From: JBMOPD01 sp049323615
GTDB lineage: Bacteria; Bacillota; Desulfotomaculia; Desulfotomaculales; Desulfocucumaceae
Assembly: GCA_049323615.1 (NCBI GenBank)
Contig: JBMOPD010000006.1
Coordinates: 1 to 15,470, forward strand
Direction: 5' to 3'
Length of the DNA: 15,470 nt
Within the stretch, counting starts at the first letter, position 1. Each line of letters begins with the position of its first letter. A program made the translations under genes and the position numbers. A model generated the notes under the pieces. The model did no database searches and had not been told where the DNA came from. It saw nothing but the letters and a program-made list of their open reading frames with translations. Positions 7,243 through 14,260 of this stretch are shown here, piece after piece.

Positions 7243-7686
7243 TTACTGCCCCCCGCTGCGGCGGTAGACCAGGCCTTCCCCAAGGGCAACCATCTCACCG
7301 TTTTCATCCTTCACTTCCATGCGGTAGAGGCCGGTTTTCCTGGTCAGGTTCTCCTCCCTGGCAGTGGCGGTGAGGACTGCGCCTACCGTGGTGGTTTTCA
7401 GAAACTGTATGTTTACGTTCAGTGCCAGCGCCACCGGCCCGTGGGAATTGCTGGCAGCGGCAAAAACCACGTCGGCCAGGCTGAAAATGGCGCCGCCGTG
7501 GGTGACACCCACGCCGTTAAGCAGTTCCGGCGTCACCTTCATGGTGGCGGCGGCGTATCCGGGCTTCATCTCTGTAAGTTTAATGCCCAGATGCCGGGCC
7601 AGGGCATCTTTTGCCAGGCGCGCCCTGCCAATATCAAGCTTGCCGGCGCCGTCGCTTTCACTCATCCCCGTCTTCCCGCTATTCAC
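7243..7686 (-). CDS. PaaI-family hotdog-fold thioesterase
   Basis: A 147-residue single hotdog-domain protein from GTG 7686, which has AGGTGG seven bases upstream; an in-frame TTG at 7731 extends the frame but has no such site. The family motif NGVGVTHGGAIFSLAD (57-72) is clear, with the HGG turn and the following acidic residue placed as in PaaI/YdiI-type acyl-CoA thioesterases. The second half shows the expected strands (LNVNIQFLKTTTVGAVLTATA, then RKTGLYRMEVKDENGEMVALGEG). It should hydrolyse an acyl- or aryl-CoA thioester in the cytoplasm. The substrate is unknown; PaaI proteins often act on phenylacetyl-CoA type dead-end products, but nothing nearby indicates that pathway. Its promoter lies at 7717-7746 and the 51-residue gene follows. 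Confidence 0.87.
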   Translation of the reverse strand: MNSGKTGMSESDGAGKLDIGRARLAKDALARHLGIKLTEMKPGYAAATMKVTPELLNGVGVTHGGAIFSLADVVFAAASNSHGPVALALNVNIQFLKTTTVGAVLTATAREENLTRKTGLYRMEVKDENGEMVALGEGLVYRRSGGQ

Positions 7687-7716
7687 AAAAAAACCACCTT
7701 TCTTGCTGTCCTTATA

Positions 7717-7746
7717 ACTATAACACAGCAAAAAGGTGTTGGTTAA
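7717..7746 (-). promoter_or_regulatory. Promoter of the thioesterase gene
   Basis: On the minus strand: TTAACC at 7746-7741, an 18-base spacer ending in TGT, then TATAGT at 7722-7717. The TGn before the -10 box makes an extended -10, which compensates for the weak -35. Transcription would start near 7710, leaving about 24 bases before the GTG start codon. Confidence 0.6.
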
Positions 7747-7819
7747 GGCAAAACTGCTAAATTTTTCTTTTGTATTTTAACAGTCGCTACCGATTAACAG
7801 CGGGTCATACAGACATGAG

Positions 7820-8008
7820 TCAGTCAAGTATGTCCAGTTCAAAGTGAAAGTGAAGCAGCAAAAGGGCCGCCAGCAGTTTAACCCCCAGCTTGAACCACCT
7901 TCTGCGGGCGGCCCCGCCGGAACGGGAGATAACCGACAGATCCCATAAAAACATTAAACCGAACACCAGCCCACCCAGGGCACAGACTACGGATATTAAA
8001 GCTTCCAT
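7820..8008 (-). CDS. 62-residue small membrane protein of unknown function
   Basis: From ATG 8008, preceded by GGGGGTG seven bases upstream, the protein has two hydrophobic stretches: about residues 2-25 (ALISVVCALGGLVFGLMFLW) and 40-60 (a Leu/Ala-rich run ending HFHFELDIL). A basic loop (RSGGAARRRWFK) lies between them, which would sit in the cytoplasm and put both termini outside. The reading frame stays open upstream to 8110, but the ribosome binding site supports the shorter form. I do not recognise the family. It lies between recD2 and the thioesterase on the same strand, separated from recD2 by a terminator, so it has its own unit. Confidence 0.6.
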   Translation of the reverse strand: MEALISVVCALGGLVFGLMFLWDLSVISRSGGAARRRWFKLGVKLLAALLLLHFHFELDILD

Positions 8009-8033
8009 AAATAAACACCCCCTGGAAAATGTA

Positions 8034-8145
8034 TATGGCGCCAGGTCAGGTAAAAATAACCTGAATTCCGGGACAGTCAATCCCGAATCCCAAAGTCCTG
8101 CATTCAGCACTGCCAGACCGCGCTAAACCAATTATAGGCGCCATA
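8034..8145. repeat. 9-base inverted repeat bracketing a 112-base intergenic segment
   Basis: TATGGCGCC at 8034-8042 and GGCGCCATA at 8137-8145 are exact inverted copies. Between them are two small hairpins (TCAGGT/ACCTGA near 8046-8064 and CGGGA/TCCCG near 8070-8086). The segment is the upstream region of the 62-residue membrane protein. It could be a small non-coding element or coincidence. Confidence 0.4.
8053..8080 (-). promoter_or_regulatory. Possible promoter of the small membrane protein gene
   Basis: Minus strand: TTGACT at 8080-8075, a 16-base spacer, then TATTTT at 8058-8053. The -35 is good and the -10 has four of six bases. The start codon is 45 bases beyond the -10 box. Confidence 0.35.
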
Positions 8146-8147
8146 AC

Positions 8148-8174
8148 AAAAAGGAGCCCCAAACAAAGGGCTCC
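8148..8174 (-). terminator. Intrinsic terminator of recD2
   Basis: Minus strand: GGAGCCC (8174-8168), an 8-base loop, GGGCTCC (8159-8153), then TTTTT (8152-8148). It lies 57 bases beyond the recD2 stop codon and fits a classic intrinsic terminator. Confidence 0.85.
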
Positions 8175-8230
8175 CAGATATGAATTTTAACTTCCCGGTT
8201 GATATTTTTTGTCCTGCCCGCCCTCCTTCC

Positions 8231-10414
8231 TCAGGCGTACGTCAGCCTCTCCCTTAACCGCGTATAACGGCCCTCGGGCTTGTTGTTTTTGACCGCAATG
8301 GCCAGCGCCCTTTTGCTGCCCACCATTATGACCAGCTTTTTTCCCCTGGTTATCCCCGTGTAAATAAGGTTCCGCTGCAGGAGTATGTAATGCTGGGTGG
8401 CCACCGGCATTACCACCACCGGGTATTCGCTGCCCTGGGATTTATGAATGGAAACGGCATAGGCCAAAACCAGCTCATCCAAATCCGAATAGCTATAGGT
8501 TATCTTTTTATCGTCAAACTCCACAACAAGCTCCTGCTCTTCCTGGTTCATGGACACAACCCGGCCGATGTCACCGTTAAAAACATCCTTATCATAATTA
8601 TTTACAATCTGCATTACTTTATCGTTTATTTTAAAGGATTTTAGCCCCCTTACCACCTTTACCCCATTGGGATTAAGCAGTTCCTGCAGCCTTTCATTAA
8701 GGGCGGCTACCCCCAGGTCGCCCCTGTGCATGGGAGTCAAAACCTGGATATCTGTCACCGGGTCATAGCCAAAATGTTTCGGGACCCGTTCCCTGCACAG
8801 CGCCAGTATCTTGTTTAAGGCCCTGGCCGGGTCGTCCTCCTCGATAAAATAGAAATCGGCCGGTTCCCCGGCAGGAGGCTTGCGGATATCCGGGAATTGC
8901 CCCTCGTTGATCAGGTGGGCGTTGACTATGATTTTGCTCTCCCTGGCCTGCCTGAATATTTCCGTCAGTGTCACCACCGCGAATTTCCCGGATTCGATAA
9001 TATCCTTAAAGACTGTCCCGGGCCCCACCGAGGGGAGCTGGTTGATGTCGCCCACCAGAATCAGGGCGGCATGGTCAGGAATGGCTTTAACCAGGTGGTA
9101 CATAAGAATGGTGTCCACCATAGACACTTCGTCCACAATCACCACATCGGCCTCCAGCGGGTTTTCCCGGTCTTTGTTAAAGCCCCCCTTCTGGCGGCTG
9201 TATTCCAGCAGCCGGTGGATGGTTTTGGCCTCATGCCCGGTGGCTTCCTGCATGCGCTTGGCCGCCCTGCCGGTGGGCGCCGCCAAAAGTATCCGCAGTT
9301 TCAGGGCCTGGAATATACCGATGATTGCCTTGATGATGGTGGTCTTGCCGGTCCCCGGCCCCCCGGTGATCACCGTCACCTTGTTGCGAGCCGATGAAAC
9401 GACCGCTTCCCTTTGTTTTTCCGCCAGCTTAAGGCCCAGCTCTTTCTCAACCCAGGGTATTGCACTTTCCGGGTCCACCGGCCGGATGGCGGACTGTTCC
9501 CCCTTTAAATACATAAGCCTCCTGGCCAGGCCGGTTTCGGCCGTGTAAAAGGGGGGCAGGTAGACCGCCTTCTTGTTGGGCGTAAAATCCTCGCCGGGCC
9601 GGTTCATATCTTCCAGGACGATGCGTTTATCCTCAAAGAGACCGGCCACGGCCTGGATAACAATCTCCCTGTCCACCCTTAACAGCTCGGCGGACCTGTC
9701 CACAAGGGGCTCGTACGGGTAGTAGACATGCCCGTCGCCGGTCAGTTCATTTAAAACATAGATGATGCCCTCCTTGGCCCTGATTACCGAGTTGGGATCC
9801 ATGCCCATGTTCTGCGCAATCCTGTCCGCGGTGACAAAGCCGATACCGTGAATATCGGCCGCCAGGCGGTAGGGGTTGTCCTTCACTATCTCAACGGAGG
9901 CGCTGCCGTACTGCTTGAATATCTTTGCCGAATAATTGGCGCTCACCCCGTGGCCCTGGAGGAAGATCATGATCTCCTTGATCTCTTTCTGTTCCTGCCA
10001 GGCCTGCGCAATAACGGCAATCCTCTTGGCGCCGATGCCGTCCACCCTGGACAGTTCCTGGGGGCGGTTTTCAATCACTTCAAGGGTGTCCAGCCCGAAA
10101 ACTTTTACGATCCGCCTGGCCATGACGGGGCCGATGCCCTTAATCAGCCCCGAGCCCAGGTATTTCTCAATACCGTTTACTGTGGCCGGGACAACGGTTT
10201 CATATTTTTCCACCTGGAACTGTTCCCCGAACTTGCTGTTATGGACCCACTTCCCGCTGGCCTTTAAAGATTCCCCGGGGCTGACGCCGGCCAGGCTGCC
10301 GACGATGGTGGTCAGCCCCTGCTTGCCCTTTTCCTGAAGCCTGGCCACCACAAAACCGGTTTCCTCGCTGCAGTATGTGATTCTTTCCACGTACCCGTAT
10401 ATAGTCTCCGTCAC
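8231..10414 (-). CDS. recD2: RecD-like ATP-dependent DNA helicase RecD2 (SF1B)
   Basis: A 727-residue protein of the RecD2 family: 5'-3' helicases of bacteria without RecBCD, used in DNA repair and replication-fork maintenance. An OB-like N-terminal part is followed by helix-hairpin-helix segments (GLIKGIGPVMARRI, RVDGIGAKRIAVI, DIHGIGFVTADRI), absent from short RecD. The motor starts with the Q-motif region (LAEKQREAV) and Walker A GGPGTGKT (351-358, Lys357), then VVIVDEVSMVD (Walker B), GDINQLPSVGPG (motif III), LTEIFRQ (motif IV), and near the end an SH3-like piece and AYAVSIHKSQGSEYPVVVMP. All motifs look intact and the length is usual. The start is GTG 10414 with AAGGGG nine bases upstream. 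A terminator at 8148-8174 ends the unit. Neighbours give no extra clue. Confidence 0.95.
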   Translation of the reverse strand: MTETIYGYVERITYCSEETGFVVARLQEKGKQGLTTIVGSLAGVSPGESLKASGKWVHNSKFGEQFQVEKYETVVPATVNGIEKYLGSGLIKGIGPVMARRIVKVFGLDTLEVIENRPQELSRVDGIGAKRIAVIAQAWQEQKEIKEIMIFLQGHGVSANYSAKIFKQYGSASVEIVKDNPYRLAADIHGIGFVTADRIAQNMGMDPNSVIRAKEGIIYVLNELTGDGHVYYPYEPLVDRSAELLRVDREIVIQAVAGLFEDKRIVLEDMNRPGEDFTPNKKAVYLPPFYTAETGLARRLMYLKGEQSAIRPVDPESAIPWVEKELGLKLAEKQREAVVSSARNKVTVITGGPGTGKTTIIKAIIGIFQALKLRILLAAPTGRAAKRMQEATGHEAKTIHRLLEYSRQKGGFNKDRENPLEADVVIVDEVSMVDTILMYHLVKAIPDHAALILVGDINQLPSVGPGTVFKDIIESGKFAVVTLTEIFRQARESKIIVNAHLINEGQFPDIRKPPAGEPADFYFIEEDDPARALNKILALCRERVPKHFGYDPVTDIQVLTPMHRGDLGVAALNERLQELLNPNGVKVVRGLKSFKINDKVMQIVNNYDKDVFNGDIGRVVSMNQEEQELVVEFDDKKITYSYSDLDELVLAYAVSIHKSQGSEYPVVVMPVATQHYILLQRNLIYTGITRGKKLVIMVGSKRALAIAVKNNKPEGRYTRLRERLTYA

Positions 10415-10648
10415 AAAGCAGGACCCCTTTGGTAAAATCCTTCCAAGGCTGCCTCTTAATTCAGCCTGTTATATTAAGTAAAATACAAAATTCCCCGGAA
10501 GACAAGGTTATTTTCAGCCGCCTGGACCAACACCGCTTCCTCTCCCGGTTCCCCGGACAACAGAAAAGGGGAAGGCATGATGGTTGGAGAATTATTAACA
10601 ATCCTTTATCGGGATGATTAGTCAGCCGGTAATTTTGGTGGTGGAGCC

Positions 10649-11809
10649 ATGAAAGTATTGGTAGCGGTAGATTCCTTCAAGGGCAGCCTTTCCAGCTTGG
10701 AAGCGGCCAAAGCGATAACGGCCGGCATTCACCGGGTTTTCCCGGAAGCAACGGTGCTGGCGGTGCCCATGGCGGACGGTGGTGAGGGGACGGTGCAGGC
10801 GCTGGTGGCCGCCACCGGCGGAGAAACAATTACCGTTACCGTAACGGGCCCTCTGGGGACACCCGTAAACGCTGAGTTCGGGCTGCTCCCGGAGGGCGCC
10901 GCGGTACTGGAAATGGCCGCCGCCTCGGGGCTGACCCTGGTGCCGGAAGACAGGCGCGACCCTATGATCACCACCACTTACGGCACCGGAGAGTTGATCA
11001 GGGCGGCCCTTGACCGCGGGGCCACAAGGATTGTAATCGGCATCGGCGGCAGCGCCACCAACGACTGCGGCGCCGGCATGGCCCAGGCCCTGGGGGTGCG
11101 CCTGCTTGACGCCGGTGGCAGGGAACTGGGCCGTGGCGGCGGCCAGCTGGGCAGGTTGAACAAAATAGACATGTCCGGGCTGGACCCGCGGATTAAAAAA
11201 GTGAGGATACAGGTGGCCTGTGACGTGCAGAACCCGCTGTGCGGGCCCGCGGGCGCCTCGGCGGTGTACGGGCCGCAAAAGGGGGCCACGCCGGAAATGG
11301 TAAAGGAACTGGATGCCAACCTGCGCCACTTCGCCGGCCAGATAAAAAAACAGCTGGGCATTGATGTGGCCGGCATCCCCGGCAGCGGGGCGGCGGGGGG
11401 ACTGGGGGCCGGCCTGATTGCCTTTACCGGGGCGGAGTTAAAGCCGGGCATACAGCTGGTGCTGGACGCCATCGATATCGACAGCCTGATGGGGCAGGTT
11501 GATCTGGTCATTACCGGGGAAGGGCGGATAGACAGCCAGTCCGCCTACGGCAAGGTGGCGGCGGGGGTGGCGGCCCGGGCGGCCAGATACAACTTGCCGG
11601 TGATAGCCATTGCGGGAAGCATCGGACCGGGCATGGAAAGCCTTTATAAAATGGGCATCAGTTCGGTGGTGACCATTGTTAACGGCCCCATCAGCCTGCA
11701 GGAGGCCATGGACAGGGCGGTTGAATTAACGGCTGACGCCGCTGAGCGCACCTTCAAGCTATTAAAAACCGGCAGGGAAATGAGAAAATCAGACAGGAAA
11801 AACCGGTAA
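10649..11809 (+). CDS. glxK: Glycerate kinase (GlxK/GarK family)
   Basis: A 386-residue glycerate kinase that phosphorylates D-glycerate with ATP; enzymes of this family usually give 2-phosphoglycerate. Family marks are AVDSFKGSLSS at the N-terminus (Asp8, Lys11), MADGGEGTVQAL (41-52), IGIGGSATNDCGAGMAQALG (129-148), the substrate/nucleotide region CDVQNPLCGPAGASAVYGPQKGA, GSGAAGGLGAG, and ITGEGRIDSQSAYGKV near the C-terminal third. Cys140 replaces the glycine usual in GGSATNDGGAG, probably without effect. The ATG at 10649 is preceded by GGTGGTGGAG. The 234 bases upstream show no confident promoter. The serA-like gene in this window also handles C3 glycerate-type metabolism but is too far away to be in the same operon. 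The 3' end overlaps a dubious frame on the other strand, and no terminator follows. Confidence 0.92.
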   Translation: MKVLVAVDSFKGSLSSLEAAKAITAGIHRVFPEATVLAVPMADGGEGTVQALVAATGGETITVTVTGPLGTPVNAEFGLLPEGAAVLEMAAASGLTLVPEDRRDPMITTTYGTGELIRAALDRGATRIVIGIGGSATNDCGAGMAQALGVRLLDAGGRELGRGGGQLGRLNKIDMSGLDPRIKKVRIQVACDVQNPLCGPAGASAVYGPQKGATPEMVKELDANLRHFAGQIKKQLGIDVAGIPGSGAAGGLGAGLIAFTGAELKPGIQLVLDAIDIDSLMGQVDLVITGEGRIDSQSAYGKVAAGVAARAARYNLPVIAIAGSIGPGMESLYKMGISSVVTIVNGPISLQEAMDRAVELTADAAERTFKLLKTGREMRKSDRKNR

Positions 11810-12030
11810 CCGGAGTGAAAAAACTTAAAAATTTCCAACTTTTCGGGCGAGTCCGTTGCGTTTGTGTTTGTGACTTTTTCTTTTTTGTCCTTTTCAATTT
11901 CAGATTCTATTTCCGCATGCTTTAGCGTGTCAATACTGCCATTATTACAGGTAAAAGACTCATAAACATCTTTTTTGCACTCAATAATTTGACGTATAAA
12001 AAGTGAATGTTGACCTATTTCGGATTGCAT
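11644..12030 (-). pseudogene. Overlapping reading frame, probably truncated or run-on, unknown family
   Basis: An open frame of 128 codons whose ATG (12030) lies inside the end of the 59-residue gene (16-base overlap, different frame), with AAGGGC about ten bases before it. The first ~72 residues are hydrophilic and charged (IRQIIECKKDVYESFTCNN, then IESEIEKDKKEK) and come from AT-rich intergenic DNA. The last ~55 codons are the reverse complement of the glycerate kinase 3' end. A coding start with a meaningless end suggests a gene that lost its own 3' part when it came next to glycerate kinase. It could also be chance. I do not recognise the protein. Confidence 0.3.
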
Positions 12031-12194
12031 ATACAGATGCCCTTATGTTTCCTAAGCACTTTTACGGAGGCCGGATCGCGTTTATATTGATCAGCTATTT
12101 TTGCTAGTAGTTCCTCCGTTTTTTTCTTTTCATCAAGAAATCTTTCTGCAGCTTTTCCTTTTATAACCGGGTACTCTCTTAAGCTGACCGCCAT
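12015..12194 (-). CDS. 59-residue small charged protein of unknown function
   Basis: ATG 12194 has GGAGGGA within seven bases upstream, a strong start. The product begins MAVSLREYPVIKGKAAERFL, then a Lys/Glu-rich helix (DEKKKTEELLAKIADQYKRD) and a tail with VLRKHKGICICNPK. It is probably helical, basic at the end, with two Cys in a CIC pattern. The size, charge and overlapping downstream frame resemble the first gene of a two-gene module such as toxin-antitoxin pairs, but I recognise no family. A candidate promoter is at 12246-12274, and the tRNA-Arg terminator isolates it from upstream transcription. Confidence 0.65.
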   Translation of the reverse strand: MAVSLREYPVIKGKAAERFLDEKKKTEELLAKIADQYKRDPASVKVLRKHKGICICNPK

Positions 12195-12245
12195 CCTTCT
12201 CCCTCCTTTTGAGCGTTCTCCATTTTTTTATCGTTCTTATCCAAA

Positions 12246-12274
12246 ATTATACACCCCCAAAGAGCCTCTGCCTA
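12246..12274 (-). promoter_or_regulatory. Possible promoter of the 59-residue gene
   Basis: Minus strand: TAGGCA at 12274-12269, a 17-base spacer, and a perfect TATAAT at 12251-12246, 52 bases before the start codon. The -35 has four of six bases. A second TATAAT-like box lies further upstream near 12324-12329. Confidence 0.45.
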
Positions 12275-12384
12275 TAGTTATGAATTTGTTTTTCTATAAA
12301 AGAGTTATGTTTAGTAATGTTATTATACACCGTAACATTTAACAAAAAAGTGTCTTAATAAAAATTCCGGAAACCTACATTAAA

Positions 12385-12425
12385 AAAATCAAGGCTACCA
12401 GGCATAAACCTGTGGCCTTGATTTT
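12385..12425 (-). terminator. Terminator directly after tRNA-Arg
   Basis: AAAATCAAGGC (12385-12395) pairs perfectly with GCCTTGATTTT (12415-12425), with an inner CAGG/CCTG stem. On the minus strand the hairpin begins one base after the tRNA CCA end and is followed by a run of T, so it terminates the tRNA transcript. Confidence 0.88.
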
Positions 12426-12426
12426 C

Positions 12427-12503
12427 TGGCGTCCCAGGAGGGATTCGAACCCCCGGCCTACGGATTAGAAGTCCGTTGCTCTATCCGGCTGAGCTACTGG
12501 GAC
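12427..12503 (-). tRNA. tRNA-Arg, anticodon UCU
   Basis: The minus strand folds as a full cloverleaf of 77 bases including encoded CCA. The acceptor is GTCCCAG/CTGGGAC, the D arm contains AGCTCAGCCGGATAGAGC, the anticodon stem ACGGA/TCCGT encloses loop CTTCTAA with anticodon TCT, and the T arm has GGTTCGAATCC. It reads AGA/AGG codons. It is a single-gene unit with its own promoter and terminator. Confidence 0.97.
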
Positions 12504-12518
12504 CCAAGTGCAAAGTAC

Positions 12519-12547
12519 ATGATAACAAAAAAAATATTGTGTGTCAA
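12519..12547 (-). promoter_or_regulatory. Promoter of tRNA-Arg
   Basis: Minus strand: TTGACA at 12547-12542, a 17-base spacer, then TATCAT at 12524-12519. Transcription would start near 12512, about nine bases before the mature tRNA 5' end. Confidence 0.8.
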
Positions 12548-12548
12548 T

Positions 12549-12576
12549 GGATCCCGATGACTGGATCCCGATGACT
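12549..12576. repeat. Tandem duplication of a 14-base unit
   Basis: GGATCCCGATGACT occurs twice in a row (12549-12562 and 12563-12576), just upstream of the tRNA-Arg -35 box and downstream of the GGDEF gene. It looks like a local duplication. Confidence 0.85.
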
Positions 12577-12596
12577 GGAGCGGCGGCCGGAGAGGG

Positions 12597-13583
12597 TCAA
12601 TTTGCCTCCGATTCGGCTACTATGACCCTGTTTTTTAATATTTTAGCCCGGTACATAGCCTTGTCGGCAAAGTCAAGCAAATATTTGGCATCCCGGGAAT
12701 TGCCTTCCGAAGACGATACGCCGATTGACACCGTCAGGGGGAAATCATGGCTGGTGAAGGCCTTCTCCACCTGCTCCCTCACCCTCTCGGCTATCTTTTT
12801 CGCCCTGCTCATACCAACGCCGGGCAGGAGCACGCAGAATTCCTCCCCCCCGTACCTGAAAATAAGGTCGCGGTCCCTTACGTTCATGGTCATTATCCCG
12901 GCCATTTTTTTCAGTATTTCGTCTCCCTTAACATGACCCATGGTATCGTTGTATTTTTTAAAGTTGTCGATATCGATCATCATCAGGCTGATTGGGCGGT
13001 CATTTTGCAGGCACTGTTTTATCTCCTGCCTTAAGGTTGCGTTAAATGACCTTCTGTTGCGAAGGCCGGTAAGCCCATCCCTCATTGACTGCTGTTCAAA
13101 AAGCCAGAGTTTAAGCGTAAGAACCCAGGCCAGCACCGAGGCAGTGAAAAAAACCAGTGAACCAAAAACTATTTCAAATGTCTGTAAGCCATAAATTTTT
13201 ATGCCCAGAAAAATAAAGCACAAAACAGAAACGATTCCGTTGATGACTGAAGGTACAAAACCCAGGTATGGGTTTCTCAGCATTACGGCTATAAACAGCA
13301 AAAGCCATATCATGGTCCGGTAATCTGTCAAAATAATTAAGGCCGCGAGCATCAAAGGGTTGTAAATGGCTGATATAAACGCAAAAAATTGACCTGCATT
13401 CCTTTTCCGGAACTTCGCCTGAAGCGTGTTTAAATACAGGGACAAAGATGAAGCGGCGATGATAAAAAAAATAACAAGGCCGGAAAAAACGTGGAAAAAG
13501 AGGTTGATAATGATCAGGCCCAGTAAGATTAAAACAAAATAAAATATATTCACCAGGCTTTCCTTGTTCTTGCCCCTGGCCAT
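12597..13583 (-). CDS. Membrane-anchored diguanylate cyclase (GGDEF)
   Basis: A 328-residue protein with about six hydrophobic helices in residues 10-165, then a GGDEF domain (about 168-325) facing the cytoplasm. It should condense two GTP into cyclic di-GMP. The active site is RYGGEEF (GGEEF at 245-249); the upstream metal-binding stretch MMIDIDNFKKYND and the substrate contacts DGLTGLRNRRSF are intact. RDRD at 236-239, five residues before GGEEF, is the canonical RxxD inhibitory site, so product feedback inhibition is expected. No PAS or other known sensor domain is visible, so the membrane part may be the sensor. The ATG at 13583 has GGTGG seven bases upstream. The 13584-13740 upstream region is AT-rich with a TATTAT box near 13625 but no good -35. 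The gene stands alone. Confidence 0.93.
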   Translation of the reverse strand: MARGKNKESLVNIFYFVLILLGLIIINLFFHVFSGLVIFFIIAASSLSLYLNTLQAKFRKRNAGQFFAFISAIYNPLMLAALIILTDYRTMIWLLLFIAVMLRNPYLGFVPSVINGIVSVLCFIFLGIKIYGLQTFEIVFGSLVFFTASVLAWVLTLKLWLFEQQSMRDGLTGLRNRRSFNATLRQEIKQCLQNDRPISLMMIDIDNFKKYNDTMGHVKGDEILKKMAGIMTMNVRDRDLIFRYGGEEFCVLLPGVGMSRAKKIAERVREQVEKAFTSHDFPLTVSIGVSSSEGNSRDAKYLLDFADKAMYRAKILKNRVIVAESEAN

Positions 13584-13739
13584 AAAATTACCACCAAAAA
13601 GTTTTTATTTGCAACATAATATCAAAAAAATACAACAATTTAATGGGTATTTCGATCTAAAACAAAAAAATATTTTGTGACTTTTGTACTATTTGTCGTA
13701 ATAAATATAAATTTTACCTGGAAGGAAAAGTCAAAAAGA

Positions 13740-13763
13740 AAAAGCTGCCCCCCGGCAGCTTTT
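13740..13763 (-). terminator. Terminator of the selenoprotein gene
   Basis: AAAAGCTGCC (13740-13749) and GGCAGCTTTT (13754-13763) form a perfect 10-pair stem with a 4-base loop. On the minus strand it is followed by a T-rich run (TTTTTCTTTTTG counting the stem end). It lies about 30 bases after the TAG stop codon at 13793. Confidence 0.88.
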
Positions 13764-13792
13764 CGTTAATTTAACCACCTATTTGTAGCGCC

Positions 13793-14077
13793 CTAATGCA
13801 ACAGACCCTCGATTGACAGACCACGCCATGGCCCCTGGCCGGCCATGGAAATGCATACCCCTTCCGGGGCGGTTACCGCGTCCTTGGGGATAAAAACCTT
13901 TACTCCGTTGGCCAGGACGCTGTCGTAACCTTCAGTGGCTGACGGCTCGCCTGCATACACGGCAGGCTCATAGGAAACGCCCCCTCAGCCGCCGCAAAGC
14001 CTCATCTGCACCGTTATGGTATCAGTTTGTTCCAGGATATAGTCCCGGGCCTCATCGGTAATTTTAATTTTAGCCAT
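13793..14077 (-). CDS. Small selenoprotein (CC/Se motif, HesB/IscA-like), in-frame UGA read as selenocysteine
   Basis: From ATG 14077 (AGGAG eight bases upstream) the frame reads MAKIKITDEARDYILEQ, continues to LCGG, meets TGA at 13987-13985, and goes on as GGVSYEPAVYAGEPSA through VKVFIPKDAVTAPEGVCISM to a normal TAG at 13793. This gives 94 residues with selenocysteine at 31 in the motif LCGG-U-GG. The translation after UGA stays protein-like and has no other stop. A hairpin suited to a bacterial SECIS lies 17 bases beyond the UGA. The N-terminus (ITDEARDYILE) resembles HesB/IscA-type proteins. From memory, a family described as CC/Se motif (seleno)proteins has this size and motif, with Cys replacing Sec in some members. 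The likely role is redox or Fe-S/metal handling, unproven. Annotation pipelines would split or drop this gene. A simple nonsense mutation is the alternative. Confidence 0.85.
13949..13987 (-). promoter_or_regulatory. Candidate bacterial SECIS with its UGA codon
   Basis: On the minus strand UGA (13987-13985) is followed by 17 bases, then GCCTGC (13967-13962), loop CGTGTAT, and GCAGGC (13954-13949). A 6-pair GC-rich stem with a small G-containing apical loop 23 bases after UGA fits the known spacing of bacterial SelB-binding elements (about 16-37 bases). Confidence 0.7.
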
Positions 14078-14139
14078 ATCATCCACTCCTAAATAGTAGG
14101 GCAGGCGGTATTGCTCCTTTGCCCCAGTTTTCTTATCCT

Positions 14140-14168
14140 ATTTTACTATATTTGTATTACGCTGTAAA
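14140..14168 (-). promoter_or_regulatory. Promoter of the selenoprotein gene
   Basis: Minus strand: TTTACA at 14168-14163, a 17-base spacer, TAAAAT at 14145-14140. Each box has five of six consensus bases. It gives a leader of about 55 bases and shows that the UGA-containing gene still has its own signals. Confidence 0.72.
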
Positions 14169-14208
14169 TAGATATGGCAAAATTATTTGCTAATTACTTG
14201 CTGTTTGT

Positions 14209-14260
14209 GAGTCAGGGAGTCAGGGGGACGGGGGAGTCAGGGGGACGGTTCTCCTGGCTC
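14209..14260 (+). repeat. REP-like palindrome plus two partial copies (transposase 3' side)
   Basis: The complete copy at 14234-14260 has arms GAGTCAGGGGGA and TTCTCCTGGCTC around loop CGG: 12 pairs, three of them G-T. Partial copies start at 14209 (GAGTCAGG) and 14217 (GAGTCAGGGGGACGG). The last bases overlap the transposase stop codon (14259-14261). Confidence 0.85.

Noticed and set aside
10429..10617. A 62-codon frame upstream of glycerate kinase
   Set aside because: No ribosome binding site, and the protein sequence is without pattern.
13985..13987. TGA as a nonsense mutation making the small HesB-like gene a pseudogene
   Set aside because: Promoter, ribosome binding site, terminator, open frame after the codon and a SECIS-like hairpin are all intact, and the codon sits in a CGG-U-GG redox-type motif.
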